Of a DNA stretch of 64,000 nucleotides, positions 46,092-54,901 are shown one piece after another. Position 1 is the first letter of the stretch; each line of letters begins with the position of its first letter. The notes below the pieces were generated by a model. The model was not told where the DNA came from. It was given only the letters and a program-made list of their open reading frames with translations, and did no database searches. Origin of the DNA: VAZQ01 sp963763365 (lineage in GTDB: Bacteria; Pseudomonadota; Alphaproteobacteria; Rhizobiales; Xanthobacteraceae); NCBI GenBank assembly GCA_963763365.1, contig CAVXOE010000021.1, positions 1-64,000 on the forward strand, read 5' to 3'. Made by a program: the position numbers and the translations under genes.

Positions 46092-47093
46092 TTACGGCTC
46101 CTGTTTCTCATTCTTGCTGGCGCGCACGATTGGCGTCCAACGCGTCTGCTCGTTGCGGATGAAGGCGTCGGACCGGTCCGGGCCGCTGTCGAGCACGACC
46201 TCATACCCCATGCCCCTCAGCCTGCTCTGAAACTCCTCGTCGTGCAGCAGCTTCTGGGTCGCCTGATTGATCTGGTCGATGATCGGCTTGGGCGTATGTG
46301 CGGGCGCAAAAATCCCGCAGAAGAATTCGGCCAACATCCCATCGAGACCCTGCTCGATTGCCGTGGGAATGTTCGGAGCCCCCTTGAGGCGGCTCTGAGC
46401 ATTGATCGCGAGGACGCGAATCTTGCCGCTGTTGTGCAGATCCAGAACCTGACCGGTGGCGTTCGGCGTCGCGATCGGAATGTGCCCACTGATCAGGTCG
46501 GTGATGCTCGGCCCTGCGCCCTTGTACGGCACGTGCAGGATGTTCAGGCCACCGGCGAGGTGCTTGAACAATTCGCCGCTCATCTGGCTCATCGACCCGA
46601 TACCGGCCGAGCCGTAACTGAGCTTGCCGGGATTGGCCTTGGCGTATTCGATCAGCTCTTTTAGCGTCCGGGCCGAGAAGGCCGGATGCACGGCGATCGA
46701 GGTCGCGCTCGACGAAACGATCGCGATCGTGGCCAGATCCCGAAGCGGCTCGAACGTAGTGTGGGTCGAAAGCACTGGGGCGATCACGTGGCTGCTGGTG
46801 CTTCCGATCAACAGCGTGTAGCCGTCCGGTTCAGCCTTTGCGACCTCGATTGCGCCGATCAGCGTGCCGGCGCCAGGCTTGTTCTCGATCACGACGGTGC
46901 CGAGATAGGGTTTGATCCGTTCGGCCCACAGCCGCCCGATGACATCGTGCACACCGGCCGGGGGTGATGGCGAAATCAGCCGGATAGGGCGGTTCGGATA
47001 GTCGGTCTGGGCGTACGCGTCCTGCGCAAAAACGATTGTCGCGGCAGCCAAAACGACGGCCACCGCCTGGCCAACCATGTTTAACTTTGCCAC
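46092..47093 (-). CDS. Bug/TctC-type periplasmic binding protein
   Basis: GTG 47093 follows GGAGGA by 6 bases. A signal peptide (MVGQAVAVVLAAATIVFAQD) precedes IRLISPSPPAGVHDVIGRLW, where the usual PFPPGG loop is altered to PSPPAG, then VVIENKPGAGTLIGAIEVAK, EPDGYTLLIGS, and ILHVPYKGAGPSITDL. It binds a small carboxylate in the periplasm; no TctA/B genes are present. It lies between two 4,5-dihydroxyphthalate-decarboxylase-like genes, so an aromatic or dicarboxylic acid ligand is plausible. Confidence 0.88.
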   Translation of the reverse strand: MAKLNMVGQAVAVVLAAATIVFAQDAYAQTDYPNRPIRLISPSPPAGVHDVIGRLWAERIKPYLGTVVIENKPGAGTLIGAIEVAKAEPDGYTLLIGSTSSHVIAPVLSTHTTFEPLRDLATIAIVSSSATSIAVHPAFSARTLKELIEYAKANPGKLSYGSAGIGSMSQMSGELFKHLAGGLNILHVPYKGAGPSITDLISGHIPIATPNATGQVLDLHNSGKIRVLAINAQSRLKGAPNIPTAIEQGLDGMLAEFFCGIFAPAHTPKPIIDQINQATQKLLHDEEFQSRLRGMGYEVVLDSGPDRSDAFIRNEQTRWTPIVRASKNEKQEP

Positions 47094-47238
47094 TTCGGCT
47101 CCTCCATCCCGTCGGCGTTCGGTCGCCCGGCCAATTTTGTTGCATGATCTCAACTGCTCTGCCGAACGACTGGCAATCCAGAAATTTCGAACACCTGTTC
47201 GATGTTTCCGAATTCCGCAGCGTGTCCGAAGCACTGCG

Positions 47239-48228
47239 TCAGATCTTGGCCATGTTGAACGTCGACGACGCAAACAATTCTTCCGCTGTTAATCGCCGCG
47301 CGGTCAGGCTCTGCTCGCGGGCGTAGCGCGTCATGACGTCGATCTCGTGCCGGCAATCCTTCACACCGTAGCGCCAGTAGTCGTTGCCCATCAGCGCCCT
47401 GGTCTCGGACGATTCGAACTCCATCCACGGCAATGCGACAGCGAGTTGCGCCAGATTGGTGAGCTTCTCCAGGCCGATCGCTTTGGATTCGAGCAGCGCC
47501 TTGTAAACGCTGGCCGGCAGCCACGGATATCTTTCGGCCAGGGAGGAGCGGATCGCCACGATATGCATGATCGGGAAATAGCTGGTCTTGCGGAAGTAGG
47601 CCTGCTCGACCGCCTTGTAGTCCGGATACATGCGGTCGACGTTCGGTACCCGGCGCAGGTAGACCGACGGCGTGCGCGCCGACAGCAGGGCATCGATCTC
47701 GCCCGACTGCAGAAGTGCGGACAAAGTGGCTCCTTCCGGAATCGGCTTGAGGTCCAGGCCCGGGATGGCAACCGGCATCCTCTCCTCCCGTCCGGGCTGC
47801 TCCTGGCCGCCGGTCCGCCACTTGATATCGGCGGGCTTCACGTCGAACTCGTCCTGAAACATCCCTCTTAGCCAGAGCGCGGCCGTCATTTGATATTCCG
47901 GCACGCCAACGGTCTTTCCCGCGAGGTCCTTTGGCGAGCCGATACCGCGATCGGTGCGCACGTAGATCGACGAGTGCCGGAACGCCCTCGACAGGAAGGC
48001 GGGTACCGCGATGTACGGACTGTCACCTTGGTCGACCATGCGCATGTAGCTGCTGAACGACAGCTCGGTCACATCGAATTCGAAGTAACGGCAGGCTCGT
48101 GCGAACATCTCGGCCGGTTCGAGGACTAGCGGAGTCACGTCGCAGCTCTCGACGCGGACGCGGCCGTCGATGAGGGCGCGTGTCCGGTCATTGTCGCTGC
48201 AGGCAAACGTAATGGGCAGCTTGGACAT
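47239..48228 (-). CDS. 4,5-dihydroxyphthalate-decarboxylase-like protein (copy 2)
   Basis: A 329-residue relative of the gene at 45061, with the same landmarks: ITFACSDNDRTRALIDGRV, FEFDVTELSFSSYMRMVDQG, YIAVPAFLSRAFRHSSIYVR, GKTVGVPEYQMTAALWLRGM and FPIMHIVAIRSSLAERYPWL. It is the same length as copy 1 but clearly diverged, pointing to old duplication. It is transcribed with the Bug receptor downstream and lies 57 bases from the LysR gene upstream. Likely a ring-acid decarboxylase, by family. Confidence 0.82.
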   Translation of the reverse strand: MSKLPITFACSDNDRTRALIDGRVRVESCDVTPLVLEPAEMFARACRYFEFDVTELSFSSYMRMVDQGDSPYIAVPAFLSRAFRHSSIYVRTDRGIGSPKDLAGKTVGVPEYQMTAALWLRGMFQDEFDVKPADIKWRTGGQEQPGREERMPVAIPGLDLKPIPEGATLSALLQSGEIDALLSARTPSVYLRRVPNVDRMYPDYKAVEQAYFRKTSYFPIMHIVAIRSSLAERYPWLPASVYKALLESKAIGLEKLTNLAQLAVALPWMEFESSETRALMGNDYWRYGVKDCRHEIDVMTRYAREQSLTARRLTAEELFASSTFNMAKI

Positions 48229-48285
48229 CGATATTCCTTTTAGTTGGGTGTCCGTTCGAACCGGTCGGTTGTCGAGGGGGCGTTT

Positions 48286-49203
48286 TCAGGACTGTTTGAC
48301 GAGCGTTGCACCCTGGCCTTTGGCGTAGTCGCGCAGCGACTGCACCAGCATTTCGTACATGCGCTGGACCGTGGGAAGGAGGGTCTGGCCGCGCCGCGTG
48401 ACCACGCCCATCGTTCGGGATATTCGCGGCGCGACAAGCGGAATGAACGGCAGGCCGAAGGCCTTTTCGGCTTTGGTCAACAGCGGCACGACGGTGACCC
48501 CCAAGCCGTCCTTGACGCACACCATGAGGGATGCACGGCTTGTTACCACCAGCGATGGGCTCTCGATGCTTTCGCCAAGCCCGCGGCCCTTGAGCAACTC
48601 CATGGCGTCGTTTCCGATGACGATCTCTCCTTCGAGTTCGCTCCAGGGAATCGGTTTGCGACGCTTGGCGAGCGGGTGATCGCGCGGGCACAGCACGCCG
48701 AAGGTGTCGGTAGCGATCGGTCTGAACGTTAGCTTGGGATCCTCGGCAAGCGATCCGGCGACGCCGATGTCGACGAGGCCGTCGGCCACCATGGCGCGCA
48801 CCTGAGGCGAACGCTGGTCGGTGGCGCGAATCTTCACGCCGGGGCATCTCCGCGTGAAGTCGGCAAGGAAGGCTGGTAGCCATTCTTCAGCAAGGACCGG
48901 CACTACGGCGAGCGACACCGATCCGTGCTCGGCCTGAGCGAGTTGGCGCGCCTCGCGAAGAACGCGATCGTGCGTAACAAGCAACTCGCTGAATGACGGC
49001 AGCAGCGTCTGGGCGAGCGGGGTCAATCGGGCCCGGCGGCCCTGCTCGAACAGTTTCGCACCGATCTGACGTTCCAGATCGTGCATGGCAGCCGAGACGG
49101 CGGCTTGTGAGCGAAAGGTCCCGGTGGCGGCCGCGCGGAAGCTGCCCGAGTTGGCGGTGATCACGAATTGCCGGATCTGCTGAATACGCAACGGCTCTGC
49201 CAT
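48286..49203 (-). CDS. LysR-family transcriptional regulator (first)
   Basis: A winged helix-turn-helix N-terminus (IRQFVITANSGSFRAAATGT, SQAAVSAAMHDLERQIGAKL, FEQGRRARLTPLAQTLLP) is followed by an effector domain (VSLAVVPVLAEEWLPAFL, GLVDIGVAGSLAEDP, VCVKDGLGVTVVPLL). It is divergent from the luciferase-like monooxygenase at 49307 and upstream of the decarboxylase-like gene, so it probably activates one or both with an aromatic inducer. A 16-bp dyad lies in the divergent gap. Confidence 0.93.
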   Translation of the reverse strand: MAEPLRIQQIRQFVITANSGSFRAAATGTFRSQAAVSAAMHDLERQIGAKLFEQGRRARLTPLAQTLLPSFSELLVTHDRVLREARQLAQAEHGSVSLAVVPVLAEEWLPAFLADFTRRCPGVKIRATDQRSPQVRAMVADGLVDIGVAGSLAEDPKLTFRPIATDTFGVLCPRDHPLAKRRKPIPWSELEGEIVIGNDAMELLKGRGLGESIESPSLVVTSRASLMVCVKDGLGVTVVPLLTKAEKAFGLPFIPLVAPRISRTMGVVTRRGQTLLPTVQRMYEMLVQSLRDYAKGQGATLVKQS

Positions 49204-49225
49204 CGGCGCCTCCGCTTCTAGATTT

Positions 49226-49241
49226 CCGAATTCTAGTTCGG
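49226..49241. promoter_or_regulatory. Candidate LysR-type operator dyad
   Basis: CCGAA and TTCGG arms separated by six bases (TTCTAG) lie 22 bases upstream of the LysR start and about 65 bases upstream of the monooxygenase start. The spacing is that of LysR recognition dyads. Binding is inferred. Confidence 0.38.
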
Positions 49242-49306
49242 TAAATCAAGTTTTGCTAAAGTATAGCACGGCGGCATGATTACGCGACGTCAATGGAGTC
49301 GCACGG

Positions 49307-50374
49307 ATGAAATTCGGCATTTTCGACTACATCGATATTCGGTCGGAGCCGGTGCCGCGCCTGTACGACGAGCGCATCGCGCTGATTCAGGCGGCCGAGG
49401 ATGCGGGATTCTACGGCTATCACGTGACCGAGCACCACGCGACGCCGCTGTCGGCCGCCCCGTCTCCCTCGGTATTTTTAGCAGCCGCCGCGCGCGAAAC
49501 GTCGCGCATCCGGCTTGGCGCGCTGCTGTTTCTGCTGCCGCTCTATCATCCGTTTCGACTGCTGGAAGAGTTGCAGATGCTCGACAACCTGAGCCACGGC
49601 CGGCTCGACATCGGCGTCGGGCGCGGCGTCTCGCCCTTCGAGTTCGCGGTCCTCAGCCAGGACATCAAGGACAGCGACAAGCTCTACGCAGAGTGTCTCG
49701 AGATTGTCTGGAAGGGACTGAAGAACAAACGCATTACGCACCAAGGCGAACGCTTTCATCTCGACAACGCTCCGTTGCCGATGGAGTGGGCGCAGAAGCC
49801 ACATCCGCCGGTCTGGTACGGCTTGCGCAGTGGCCCGGACGGTTCCCTGCTGCCAGCGCGCCGTGGCATGAACGTGGTCACACTGGGCAATGATGATCGG
49901 GCGGCCCAGGCCATCGCAAGGTTCAGGGCAGCCTGGCCAAATCATGCCGAAGACCGGCAAAAATTTGGCGCGACCATCGAGGAGCCGATCGTCGGCATGG
50001 TACGCGGAATGTTCATCGCCGACACGGACGCCGAAGCCGAACGCATCGCTCGCCCAGCCTATCGCAAGTGGTTCGACAGCTTGATGTGGCTATGGAAGGA
50101 GAATAATTCTTTCCCCGGCATTCCGCTCTCGCAGGACTTCGACGAATTGATCCGCGACGGGTCGCTCGTGGTCGGCAGCCCTGATACGGTCAGGCGAAAG
50201 TTTGTGGCCCAGGCAGAGCGTTGCGGGCACGATTATCTTGTTCTCAAGCTGGCGTTCGGTTCCTTCACACACGGGCAGGAGATGCATTCGCTCGATTTGT
50301 TCCGGCGCGAAGTCATGCCTGCACTCAAGGAAATCCGGCCTGCCGCTGCGAAAGTGACGGCGAGCGTTGCGTGA
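49307..50374 (+). CDS. Luciferase-like (LLM) flavin-dependent oxidoreductase
   Basis: The start MKFGIFDYIDIRSEPVPRLY and the segments DAGFYGYHVTEHHATPLSAA, RIRLGALLFLLPLYHPFRLL, NLSHGRLDIGVGRGVSPFEF and the late GSPDTVRRKFV are those of bacterial-luciferase-like monooxygenases. ATG 49307 opens a 355-residue protein of normal length. It uses reduced flavin and O2, probably on an aromatic or heterocyclic substrate. The gene is divergent from the LysR regulator and 73 bases upstream of fumarylacetoacetase, so it may feed the same lower pathway. Confidence 0.9.
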   Translation: MKFGIFDYIDIRSEPVPRLYDERIALIQAAEDAGFYGYHVTEHHATPLSAAPSPSVFLAAAARETSRIRLGALLFLLPLYHPFRLLEELQMLDNLSHGRLDIGVGRGVSPFEFAVLSQDIKDSDKLYAECLEIVWKGLKNKRITHQGERFHLDNAPLPMEWAQKPHPPVWYGLRSGPDGSLLPARRGMNVVTLGNDDRAAQAIARFRAAWPNHAEDRQKFGATIEEPIVGMVRGMFIADTDAEAERIARPAYRKWFDSLMWLWKENNSFPGIPLSQDFDELIRDGSLVVGSPDTVRRKFVAQAERCGHDYLVLKLAFGSFTHGQEMHSLDLFRREVMPALKEIRPAAAKVTASVA

Positions 50375-50447
50375 GCTTCGGTGCGTGTGACCTAATCTGG
50401 CGCATGGACCTGATCTCGCGTTCAGCTTCGAAGCCAGGACCAGCCAC

Positions 50448-51786
50448 ATGACCAAGCTCAACGAGACGCATGACCCGAAACGGCGGAGCTGGGTCGAGTC
50501 CGCCAATCGGAGCGGTACCGATTTTCCGATCCAGAATCTGCCGTTCGGCGCGTTCCGGCGGCGCGGGAGTGAACCGCGTGGTGGGGTCGCGATTGGCGAT
50601 TTCATCTTCGATCTGCGGTCTGGCGTCGAGGCCGGCCTATTCTCGGGCACCGCGGCCGAAGCGGCGCGGGCCGCGGCCGGTCCGAAGCTCAATCCGTTGA
50701 TGGCGCTCGGCAACGCCCACGCGTCGGCCCTGAGAGCGCGGCTCTCGGATATTCTGCGCAGCGACGGTAGCGAGCGACAACAGGTTGAAGCCCGCGCGTC
50801 TGAGTTGCTGGTTCCGATGGCGGAGGCCACGCTCGATCTGCCGTGCGAGATCGCGGGCTACACCGACTTCTTCACGTCCATCTACCATGCGGAGCGAGGC
50901 GGCCGGGTACGCAATCCGAGCCAGCCGCTGACCCCCAATTTCAAGCATATCCCGATTGCCTATAACGGCCGTGCCACCTCCATTCGTCCGAGCGGTGAAT
51001 TGTTCAAGCGGCCGATTGGCCAATACCGCGACAAGGATGGGCAGCTCTGCTTTGGCCCGGAGACGCGCCAGGACTTCGAACTGGAGGTGGGGGCGCTGAT
51101 CGCGCGCGGCAATCAACTCGGAATACCGATCCCGCTCGCTTCGGCACGTGACTACATCTTCGGATATTGCCTGCTGAACGATTGGTCGGCGCGTGCGATC
51201 CAGGCTTGGGAGACCCAGCCCGCAGGTCCTTTCCAGGGAAAGACATTTTGCTCCACGATCTCGCCGTGGCTCGTCACCGGCGAGGCGCTGGCGCCGTTTC
51301 ATTGTCCGAATTTCGTACGTGCCGCCGATGACCCGCAGCCGCTACCGTATCTGAACGATCCCGTGAATGAATCGGAAGGCGGCATCGATCTCATTCTGGA
51401 AGCTTACCTGGCTGACGCCGCGAATGCGTGCGGGCGGTCTGGATGCTGCCCGGATTACGGTCACCAACCTGACGACGCTCTATTGGACCTTCGGCCAGAT
51501 GGTGACGTATCACGCGAGCAACGGCTGCAATTTCCTGCCGGGTGATATCATCGGGAGCGGGACGGCCTCGGGGCCGACCAACGAAAGCCGGGCCTGTCTC
51601 AACGAATTGAGCGAATTCAACACCGCCGACATCCACCTGCCGGGCGGCGAAACGCGACGCTATCTCGAGGATGGTGACGAAATCATCCTGCGCGCGCGCG
51701 CGGAACGGCAGGGATGTGTGACCATCGGTTTCGGCGAATGCCGCGGGCGTGTGGATCCGGCGGAACCGTGGCCCGCCGCCTCGTGA
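50448..51786 (+). pseudogene. fahA: Fumarylacetoacetase, frameshifted once
   Basis: The product matches fumarylacetoacetate hydrolase, last enzyme of tyrosine and homogentisate breakdown: IQNLPFGAFRRRG, CEIAGYTDFFTSIYHAERGG, RPSGELFKRPIGQYRDKDGQ, metal ligands in DFELEVGALI and LLNDWSARAIQAWE. The usual SARDIQ reads SARAIQ. The C-terminal part (ARITVTNLTTLYWTFGQMVT, NGCNFLPGDIIGSGTASGPT) lies in another frame; one extra A in GCGAATGCG near 51428 explains it. It is the only frameshifted gene in the right half of the window, so an assembly error is plausible. Confidence 0.87.
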
Positions 51787-51791
51787 GTAAA

Positions 51792-52604
51792 TCAGGTCGT
51801 TCGGGCGCTGATCCGGTCGATGAAGCGAACGATTGCGTCGTTGAACTCATCCGGCCGCTCGACAGCGGAGATATGGCCCGCATCCGGAATCTCGATGTAC
51901 TGTGAGCCCGGCGTAGCGGCGTGCATGGTGCGCACCACCTCCGGCGGCGCGCCGAGGTCTTGGGCGCCGACGACGTAGTGCGTCGGCACCTTCAAGCTCT
52001 CGAGGCGGCGTGCGTAGTCCAGCGTCTGCAACGCCGCCGCGCAGCCGCAATAACCGTCGGGCGAGGTGGCGCGCATCATCGAGCGCATCTTGTCCAATCG
52101 TCGCGACGGCGATGCTAGAAAATCGGGCGTGAACCAGCGCTTCAGCGTCCGTTCGACCAGCGCATCCATCCCCCCAGCCCGCACGATGCGGACGCGCTCG
52201 ACCCAGCCTTCGTTGTATTCGGGTGTCGCTTCGGCACGTGCATCGCACGCGCACAGGCTCAGGACTTGGGTAGGATGATCGAGCGCAAGCCCGAGCCCGG
52301 CCATGCCTCCCATGGACAGCCCGACAAAGTGCGTGCGCTCGATGCCGAGTCGGTCAAGCATCGCAACCGCGTCTCCAATCAGCATGTCCCAGGAATAATC
52401 ACCAGGCGTCGCAGATGTGCCGCCGTGACCGCGGGCATCGTACCGCAGTATTCGATAGCGAGGACACAGAGCTGCAACGAGGTCGTCCCACATGCTCAGG
52501 TCTGTTGCGAGACCGTGCGCAAGCGTGACCCATGGCCCATCTTCGATGCCGTCAATGCGAACATTGAAACGGCATCCATTGGCATCGATTTGCTGCATCG
52601 TCAT
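51792..52604 (-). CDS. Alpha/beta hydrolase, 3-oxoadipate enol-lactonase-like
   Basis: A 270-residue alpha/beta hydrolase: oxyanion region WVTLAHGLATDLSMWDDLV, RYDARGHGGTSATPGDYSWD, nucleophile elbow HFVGLSMGGMAGLGLALDHP, the acid in VVGAQDLGAPPEVV and the catalytic His in PDAGHISAVERPDEF. The layout and the GLSMGG elbow match PcaD-type enol-lactonases, though close relatives hydrolyse other esters. It is convergent with fumarylacetoacetase and 28 bases upstream of a Bug receptor gene on its own strand. Confidence 0.88.
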   Translation of the reverse strand: MTMQQIDANGCRFNVRIDGIEDGPWVTLAHGLATDLSMWDDLVAALCPRYRILRYDARGHGGTSATPGDYSWDMLIGDAVAMLDRLGIERTHFVGLSMGGMAGLGLALDHPTQVLSLCACDARAEATPEYNEGWVERVRIVRAGGMDALVERTLKRWFTPDFLASPSRRLDKMRSMMRATSPDGYCGCAAALQTLDYARRLESLKVPTHYVVGAQDLGAPPEVVRTMHAATPGSQYIEIPDAGHISAVERPDEFNDAIVRFIDRISARTT

Positions 52605-52632
52605 GCGACCGGCGGTATATGAAGAATGACGA

Positions 52633-53625
52633 TCACTTGTTGAGCGTGAGCCCTGCGGCTCTAATCACCTCGCGCCAGCGCTCGATTTCGCCCATGAGGA
52701 ATTCGGCGGATTCGGCTTGCGGCATCGCCACGATTTCCATCGATTGCGCCGACAGCTTGCTTGCGACGTCTGGCATCTTCAAAGTTTCGATCACCGCTTC
52801 CGACAGCTTGCTGACGATGGCTTGAGGCGTCTTCGCCGGCGCGGCCATCGCGTACCATGTCGTCGTAAAGAAGCCCGGATATTTCTCGGCGATCGCCGGG
52901 ACCTCCGGAAGCTGAGGAATTCGTTTGAGTGTACCAACTCCTAGAGCTCTGACCCCTCCGCTTGTGATGTGCGAAAGCCCCTCCGCGATATTCACAAACA
53001 TGGCGTCGACTTGGCCGCCGATGACCGCGATAGCTGCCGGGCCCGTCCCTGTCCCATAAGGAATGTCTCTAATCTGTAGTCCGGCTTTGAGCTTCAGCAA
53101 TTCCATGGCAAGCGTTGGTGTGCCTCCTGGACCGGTCGATGCATATGTCAGCTTCCCTGGATTGGTTCTTGCATAGGCGATGAATTCGTCCAGCGTCTTA
53201 AAGGGAAGCTTCGAATTGATAACCAAAACGTTCGGAACCATCGTCATCAGAGAGATCGGCACGAACGCCGCCGGATCCACCTTCATGTTGGGATCGAGAA
53301 GGTGATTGATTGCTAGCGGTGGCGCAGGCGTTGATAGCAGCGTGTAGCCATCCGGTTCAGCGCGAGCTACCATTTCGGCTCCGATGTTCCCGGTCGCACC
53401 AGGGCGATCTTCAATAATGATCGGTTGTCCCCAGCGCTGCGACAATTTGTCAGCAACCAGACGGGGAATCAAATCCGCGGTTGTCCCGGCCCCGAAAGGA
53501 ACGATGATCTTGATTAGTCGGTTCGGATAGTGGTCCTGCGCGGCCGAGATGCCGGAACCGAGGACGACGGCCAGCGCGATCGTTCCACCAATTGTCAGAG
53601 AGGCTATTTTTCTTGCGGATATCAT
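52633..53625 (-). CDS. Bug/TctC-type periplasmic binding protein
   Basis: A typical intact Bug receptor: signal peptide (LTIGGTIALAVVLGSGISAA), PNRLIKIIVPFGAGTTADLI, IIIEDRPGATGNIGAEMVAR, EPDGYTLLSTPAPP, IRDIPYGTGTGPAAI and EVPAIAEKYPGFFTTTWYAM. It would bind a small acid in the periplasm. It reads in the same direction as the enol-lactonase-like gene and begins that transcript. No TctA/B permease is nearby. Confidence 0.9.
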   Translation of the reverse strand: MISARKIASLTIGGTIALAVVLGSGISAAQDHYPNRLIKIIVPFGAGTTADLIPRLVADKLSQRWGQPIIIEDRPGATGNIGAEMVARAEPDGYTLLSTPAPPLAINHLLDPNMKVDPAAFVPISLMTMVPNVLVINSKLPFKTLDEFIAYARTNPGKLTYASTGPGGTPTLAMELLKLKAGLQIRDIPYGTGTGPAAIAVIGGQVDAMFVNIAEGLSHITSGGVRALGVGTLKRIPQLPEVPAIAEKYPGFFTTTWYAMAAPAKTPQAIVSKLSEAVIETLKMPDVASKLSAQSMEIVAMPQAESAEFLMGEIERWREVIRAAGLTLNK

Positions 53626-53949
53626 GATGCTCCTCGGACGCGCCGGCGCGTTCGCGCTATTTTGCTTTCAGTCCTCAATCACCCAGCAAATTGTTCAGCT
53701 TGCAGCGTTAAATCAAAATCAAAATAATCGAATTCAACTTCTGATTTTCTACAGCATGGAGGCGGCATCCTTGAACCGTTCGAAGATCGGAGCGGAGAGC
53801 AGGAAGCATCGCAATGGAGGATGCGCCAATTCCCTCCCACATTGCCAAGCCCATGCGGACGGAATTTTCGGGAAGGACAACGGCGACAGCTACTTTACTG
53901 AATTCGCCGGAGATATTCGATAACTGACAAATTCGGTTGGCAATTTCGG
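53626..53949. other. Intergenic stretch without a supported gene
   Basis: About 320 bases upstream of the Bug gene and before an AraC remnant. It is AT-richer than its surroundings (runs such as AAATCAAAATCAAAATAATC near 53711), which suits a promoter or decayed regulator DNA. No gene recognised. Confidence 0.4.
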
Positions 53950-54096
53950 AGCGCCACATTTGCGAGATCCGCGGTCGAATGTGGTTTCGGCCACCTGGGG
54001 CGTTTCGCGCAGGAGTATTGTGAGCGATTTGGCGAAAGCCCGTCACGAAGCGTTGCGCGCGCGAAAGGGAAAGCGCGTAGGACGGGAGTTGCGTGA
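53950..54096 (+). pseudogene. Remnant of an AraC-family regulator (C-terminal end)
   Basis: A frame ending at TGA 54094-54096 encodes ECGFGHLGRFAQEYCERFGE followed by SPSRSV, the highly conserved end of the AraC helix-turn-helix domain. Nothing upstream in any frame continues the domain. It resembles the same stretch of the intact AraC gene at 56604 (FGFAHFGRFSRSYADRFGEY) but differs at many positions, so it is a separate, lost regulator. Confidence 0.65.
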
Positions 54097-54130
54097 CGCT
54101 GTAAACGATCGGCGAGGCCGAATAGCGCGC

Positions 54131-54820
54131 CTACTTGTTGCTGTCGATGCGGAGGAGTTCCAGCACTTCGTCCGCCGTCATGACGTCACCAAATTGTTGG
54201 ATGATGTTCTCCAGCGTCGCGCGGTGCTCGTCGTCCGACAACGCGGCGCAGCAGTCCGAGACCATGACGACCTTGAAATCAAGCATCATGGCGTCGCGTG
54301 CAGTCGACTCGCAGCAGACGTTGGTTTTGGTGCCGCTGATCAAAACCGTATCGATGCCCACGCTGCGCAGGATGCGTTCCAACTCGGACGAGCCCGCAAT
54401 CAAGGCGCTATACCGGTTCTTTGTGATCTGGATGTCGTCTCGATCCGCCTGAAGCCCGGACCAGACCTTCTGCTTTCCAGGCGTCAGGCTTTCAAGGGTC
54501 TTCGCTCGCGCGTCGTCTGCCACGACGTGATTGAAGAACAGGTCCCAGTCGCTGCGGCCGGCGCTCCGCGAATTTGCGTGCAGTATCCAGATGACCGGCA
54601 CCGTCATCGTTCGCAGATTTTGGGTCAGGTGGTTGATCTTGTCGACGATGCTGCGCGCCTGCGGCACCTCGGCGGGCGCCCCGGGCGCACAAAATGTGTC
54701 CTGCATGTCGATGACGACAAGGGCGGTGCGCTGCGGATCAAGGCGGTCGAACCAATGATAACGCCCGCGGCGTGCAAGAACCCGGTCAACAATCTCCTGT
54801 CGAATAGATACGTTGTGCAT
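54131..54820 (-). CDS. Isochorismatase-family amidohydrolase
   Basis: The Asp-Lys-Cys triad is visible: TALVVIDMQDTFCAPG (Asp), QITKNRYSALIAGSSE (Lys) and SGTKTNVCCESTARDAMMLD (Cys nucleophile region). The 229-residue length is normal. Family members hydrolyse amides such as maleamate, biuret or carbamoyl compounds. It follows the HpaB-like hydroxylase by 81 bases on the same strand and so belongs to the 3-hydroxyanthranilate-type cluster, where removal of an amino or amide group would be needed. Confidence 0.88.
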   Translation of the reverse strand: MHNVSIRQEIVDRVLARRGRYHWFDRLDPQRTALVVIDMQDTFCAPGAPAEVPQARSIVDKINHLTQNLRTMTVPVIWILHANSRSAGRSDWDLFFNHVVADDARAKTLESLTPGKQKVWSGLQADRDDIQITKNRYSALIAGSSELERILRSVGIDTVLISGTKTNVCCESTARDAMMLDFKVVMVSDCCAALSDDEHRATLENIIQQFGDVMTADEVLELLRIDSNK

Positions 54821-54901
54821 TTTGCTCTCAGCCCGCGGTGAGAATCTCGCCTCTTTTTGTCGTGGCGAGGCCGCACAAGCTAATCTGATTTCGCTCTTTC
54901 G

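Noticed and set aside
53960..54841. 293-codon forward frame opposite the isochorismatase-type gene
   Set aside because: Its body is antisense to a well-supported gene. Only the DNA at its beginning is of interest, as an AraC remnant in a different frame.
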